From Opisthorchis felineus (Eukaryota > Platyhelminthes > Trematoda > Opisthorchiida > Opisthorchiidae), in the NCBI GenBank assembly GCA_004794785.1, contig SJOL01009509.1:423057-487056 (forward strand): a DNA stretch of 64,000 nucleotides, given 5' to 3'. This document shows, piece by piece, positions 52,201-58,200 of this stretch (the first letter of the stretch is position 1; each line of letters opens with the position of its first letter). The position numbers and the translations under genes were made by a program. Below the pieces are notes generated by a model that made no database searches, had not been told where the DNA came from, and saw only the letters and a program-made list of their open reading frames with translations.

Positions 52201-55200
52201 TTTTTATCCCGTGGAAACATTTTGAAATTGAGCATCCATTGGTTCGGTAATGCTGGAACCCAGCAGCAATGCTGTTTTGTAACTTTCATTGATGTCCCTG
52301 TGTGGTGCTGGAGCTGGTTTTCTATACGTACACCGTGTAAATGGGTAAACAGAAACAGTGGTTTGGGAATTCTCCCATGGTGATAGTGATCATCTAGCTT
52401 CTGGATGACCGTGTGCTAGTTGCTTGCTGGACTACTTTTGAATTCGGACAACATGACTGATCGAGGAGACGCTAATTCTAGTGGGCTATTCTGGCGAGAT
52501 GAGTCAAAGAATCGGACCACCGATCCCAAACACAGCGGAGAAATGTGTCTGCCTACCTAACGTTAGAAAGACAGCTTCACTAGGTCAAACTCCATAGACA
52601 CCTTATTAATTTCTCCATTGCGTGGTTACTGCATGGGTTATGGTCCTCCTGATGTGGTGAATACATACATAACTTCGAAAACCTTTTGAACAAAATGTAC
52701 GGGCTCGTTTTGACAACCGCAGCCGGGGCGGATTGACGTTTCGTTGTAGATGATGCTGGTAGTCTCATCCTCTGAACAATTGTAAGTATTCTTGGTCTCC
52801 GAGAAGTGGTCGCAGCTTGGTGAAATAGCTTTATCATGAGAAAACTCCCGCAATTGACGCGCGTCGCCCAATATTCTTTATATATTGTGATAAATTAACG
52901 GTTGATAGGATAATTCGAATTCTTGGCGTTCCGCAAATTGCGTATTCTCACTGTTCTACCCAGACAAAAAGATTAAAAATGAAAATAAATGTACCATAAC
53001 AGGAATTTCGCTCCCCAGACGGTATCCTAGACGACCTCTTACAAACTGTTACGATGACCTAATTCTTCTTATTGTGGCAACAACTGGTCCAACAATTTCT
53101 GTGAAGAGGCACTAGATTCGAGGCTACTCTTTAATCCACACCGCTTGGCATGATAAATTGATCGACCCGGCTGGGGAACTTTACCACAAGAACCGCTAAG
53201 TTCCCAACAGTAAGAAGGCTAACTTACCGAAATTGTCAACCGGACGAGTATCGGTTCCTGAAAAGCTCAACCGCACCACACCCCGTCTATTTGGGACTCT
53301 TCAGGTGGGCTCAGATAGGATGTTGTTTTTTCCCATTCGGATGTTAAAAAGGTATCATCCATAAGATCACACGCCACTAACCGACTTTGTGTACTGGATT
53401 CGTTTGTTCTAGTGAAATGGTCTGACCTCTCGTCAATATATAAAAAGAACAACAAGCGTCGATCACAGTTGGTTTCCTCTATACCCTTCAAGTGAAATAC
53501 AGCCGCTTTCACTGTACAGTGAACATCGCAGTTAGAGAAGAGAAAAGTAAGGAAATACGCAAGTCAGATTCGTTGTTATGGTTTCGCCGTTATCTAACAA
53601 AGACACCAGGGAGAAGTGATTAAAATATTTGTCTGTGGATAATTGTCGTGGCACCAGGACAGGGGATACAGGGTCAAGCACACGATGACGGGATGGACAG
53701 GCTATCTATAGTGCCTGAATGAATCGCATCTGCACAAAAGTTGGTCAGTTAAACAGCCGAACGGCTAGTGTCCCAGCGGTAACCAAAGTTAGACTAGTAA
53801 TTGCCTTTGAATCCCTTTCCTGCACTCTGTAGGTGGTCCCCAGTGTGCTTGATGAATTATTTGTTTCGATCAGATTCGGTTAATCGGTAATCATTAGATC
53901 CTTTATGAAGATTGATGACCATTTAAATTAACTACCCTGCCAATAACGAATGATCGGATAGTCCAAGTCACTAGTGAAGGTCTGTCAGTTGTGAAAGATT
54001 CAGAACTGATCGAGAGACTGTCGTTTCACAAAGTATGCCAGACTTTTCTGAAAAGTGGGAATCTACTTCACCAAACAGCATTTGGCCTCAAGGTTCAGTT
54101 GGCGTTGAAGCCATCTGCTAAGGACAAGCGCAAATCATTCGTCTCTGGCCTGGTGTGGTCTTGTGGCACTCATTTATTTTTTTACCCGTCCACATTTCCT
54201 AAATGTTGAACCTAACGGGACACTGTCCCATTGCACGATGATCCCTCCCGACAGATTGAGAATATGGCATCTTCGCACTGTGTTGATGGAGCCTTCAACG
54301 ACAAGATACCAGACAATTTGGTGAAGCTGTATCCATGCCACCGTCAAAAGGGAAATCAGGTAAGTTGAAGCGGTGGCACGACAGAAGTGGGCTGTTCGGT
54401 ATTTTTAGACAGACCCTTTCAGACACGAAAATTGTCCTACTGTAATCTCAGTCGGTCGCTTTTGTTTCCCTGCCTTTCCTCTATCGATGCTTCTGTAACC
54501 TCCTCTTTGAAACGAATGCGCTCGCTGACAAAATTAGATCACCTCATCACAATCTCGACTCAATGAGACACCACCGTGCCAACCCTGTGGCTTCTGTAAT
54601 CTTTCAGGGAGGAGGCATAATCGAAGTAATTATCATGACGAACTGCATGCTTCTGTTGGTCTTCGGTTTGCCTGGCGTTGGGCTGAAAGCTACATCTGCT
54701 TGACAAGGAATCAGAAATTCTTTCCAAACATGGTGTCTAGAATGCGCTGCTTTGTCTTGGTATATGCTCCTCCGTGGACTGTGTGATCGTACTGACAGCT
54801 CAGTCCCCTACTCACCACCTAACAAAACCTCACGGTGACAAACTCTGTAACCACCACTGGTGTGACAGGTCACAGCTTTATAGCACAATTACTCTGGCTA
54901 ACAGCACAGTACAGCCGCCATGTTTTGCCACGAAACATCAAGTCACTGCGGAAATTTTCTGATAGCGGAACCGTAAGACCACTGTAAATCCTCCTTGTCA
55001 TCCACAAATCGTTCACCAAGCTCTGTGCTGTTGGCGAAATTTTACCCCAGGAAAACCCTTACGTTGTTTGTGAGATTGAAGCCCATACTGTAGAGTACGG
55101 GCGTTCCTGAAATCCGCATGGTGTCCTTCAGCTACAGCCTGTAGTGTGGCTCACGTTTCTGTAATTGTTGGGCATCTCTTGGGATGAACCTTGCGTGTTC

Positions 55201-58200
55201 TGTTAAGCACACGTCGAGTTGTCTTGATGCTTACCCTATGTGCTGTGCTCGGCAAATAGCACATTCCAGCATTTAAGCAGGTTCTGCGTTCGCCCCTTAA
55301 AATGCTGCCCCTGTTTCTTACGAGATGACTTTGTATGGTGTTTTCCACATGAAAGTTCGTACTACTTTTATAACTACGCAGTGCCCTTTGACTGACTTCA
55401 GGGGTGGCGGTGCTGTAGGATAACTGGACGACCGCATCAGACACAATGGTCTTGGTTCCGGTTTTATTTTATTTGCAGAAACGTGTGCGAGGAACTGTTT
55501 CGGATAACCCTTTCGGTGTAGGCCTTTAGTTGAACTGTTGGGAATATTCTTAGTTTTACATATTTGTGCTCCGCGTGTAGTCGAACTCTTCACGCACAGT
55601 AAGTGTACGGACTCGAAACCTAAGTAACGCTCTAATTGTGTTGGCTTGTGATAAATCTTCGTGAGAAGTTTGTTTGAAGCACTGACAGAAACTTCGCAGT
55701 GTAGAGTGCTTACGGTAGTCTGGTGTCTCACATTCCGCTCTTAGGGTATTTTTATCATGGAAACCGTTAGGAATACGCAGTAACTCGTCCCTATGCTGCT
55801 TTTTTAGAACTGCGAAAGTGCTGTCAACATAGCGTATTTGTAATTTCGAAGTTTATGTTAGTCTTGTATGACAGGAGACTAGATTGTGTCAAAGACAGGT
55901 AGGCAACAAGAAGGAAAACAACAAAACCCATTCCGACACCGTCGGCCCGTTCGCAGAAGGCAGTATCCGAAGGAATAAAAGCACAACTTGTTTTTTGTTT
56001 CTTTAAGTCAGTTTCCTGTTAACTATCCTTGAAAAAGATAGACCTTAGTCACAAAAACGTCGGATGACACCACACAATCTGCATTGCTGTTTCTCGTTCC
56101 ATACAAGTCCACTCCGATGTTTGATGCTTGTTTTATGTGGACTGGCTCCTGTTATAGGATTAGTCGTCGTCTTCACAGATACCCTGTACTGTGCCTGACA
56201 ATAAGTGATGGCCAGAGGCCAGACCCGCACCGATCGAAATCCGAGTCCACTTCCAGCAACGAATCCATATTATAGTTTGAGATTGTACCCCTCCATATCT
56301 GATTAGACGGTACCGATCCAGATTCCAGTTGTCCTTCGAGATGGTAGCGCCACTCTGATCAAGGCGAAGAAAACCAAGTCCTGTCGAATCAGTACGGAAA
56401 ATACCTTCCGTGCAGCTAGCACAGAATGATCTTGTCCACATCATTAACCCTTTGGTTACCTCTGCATTTTATTTACGCAGTGTAATTCTTGCCCTGTCTT
56501 CAGGCATAAAGCACGTATGCTGTTTGCTCCGAGCCATGTTAACTGCGGTAGCGTTAGTCAGTTTTATTACCAGCTTTGACCGCCCATTAGCTTACCGAAG
56601 TATTTTTTCGGAGAACGGTGGGATACCGAGGTTTATCGGAGAGAGTAGAATATCTCCTGGCGAAGCCATAGAATGTTCTGAGCACCATTCACAGACATTT
56701 CAGTTTAGCCTAGAAGTGTTTTCGAAGAATCGTCTTTTGGTGCTCGGTTTTTGCATATTCATGCCACCAGTTGTTATTAAGTTGACCGTTGTCCCTTCAC
56801 ACGTTAGCACGCTTTTCTACCCTCCCCCCGGTCAACGTGTGACAATCATGTTTTACGTCTGCTTTCTTTCAGCTGTGGTTCTATACAGATAAGAATGAGA
56901 TCAGAAGACATGATGCATGTTTTGACGGCAATATCAAGCCGGGACACGTTGGACTGTTCAGTTGCCATGGTCTAGGTGGCACACAGTTTTTCGAATACAC
57001 CTCCGTAAGTTGCCTCTTTGCAATGATGTGTTTCCGGGGTGGAGGGATTGTTAGTTCCTTAGGCGTTATGCACAGGTGGGTGCCATCCGCATGCATGCAC
57101 ACGTGACATGGCGTGTGTTTTCCTCAAATACCGGTAATGATAATCCTACAGCAAGTAACAGGAAGCTTACACAGAAATCTTTCGATCACTCCCTATGACG
57201 CATGCTATCTGTAACGATCAACACTTAGAACATCAGTTGATAGATATAATTGATAGATATAATCCATCATTCTTTCCGTGAATGATTGTCAGGTGGAACA
57301 ACATAGATGCATCCACTGCGTGCTTGTAAACATGCTTGTTTTACATGTCGGCTGATCGAATTTCAAACGACTGAATGTGTGTATCGCTGGTTAACTCTGA
57401 TGAGTTGAAGCTTGATCAACTCTTCTTTGTAGATTAACAGCGACGGAGCATAGGTAGTCCTGTTCGAATAATGATTGGTCACTTCATCCAGGCTATACAC
57501 CGATTTTTAGCCTGCAGTTATCGCTTCGGTGCACCAGCAACAACAGTGGGTGTACGTGTGTAAAATCCCAAACTGCATGTTACCATAAGATTGCTTTCTT
57601 TGGTTGGATTTTTGGAAGGAGAATAATTTCAGAGAAGCCATCAAATGTGGTGAGGGTGACGCAGCTAACCGTAATTGATTTAATCAAAAGTGTCAACTGG
57701 TGATTGCCATCTACCATTCCGAAATCAACTACCAGACCCTTCTGATCCTATTTTCACCCACGGGCCTTGAACTTAGTGATTATTTGGGACTCGAACAGCA
57801 TTACCCGCTACTGTTGTTAGCTTTTCCGGTGAGCTCTAATTGTCTCAAATGAGCCGAACTACTTTTAGCTCTGTCAGAGTTTCCGAAATTCTTATTGCTC
57901 TGAGTTAGGAAAAACACGTTTTTCATAGATTGCTTGTTGCTCTATTGATATTTTAGACCGCAAACCGTACGTGCCAAGTTAGCTTAGTAGTTCCTCGGCC
58001 AGGTTAGCCGAGTGGATGAGGTCGTGAACTACCATTTTGACGATCCGGGTTTTATTAACTTTAGAGCTTAACTCCGGAACTCACACAAAAGATACCTTGA
58101 AGGAAACAATTTTTGTTATTTGATTTTCTTCCTTATCGAAACCATCAGCATCCGAGCATAAGAAATCGCCTCCTCGGAGTGACAACCAAGTAGGACCGAG

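Noticed and set aside
56410..56892. 160-codon frame running into GALNT exon 10
   Set aside because: It enters the exon in the wrong phase; the conserved lectin peptide is in another frame.
57404..57432. CTGATGAGTTGAAGCTTGATCAACTC as a hammerhead ribozyme
   Set aside because: The stem is there but no GAAA follows it.
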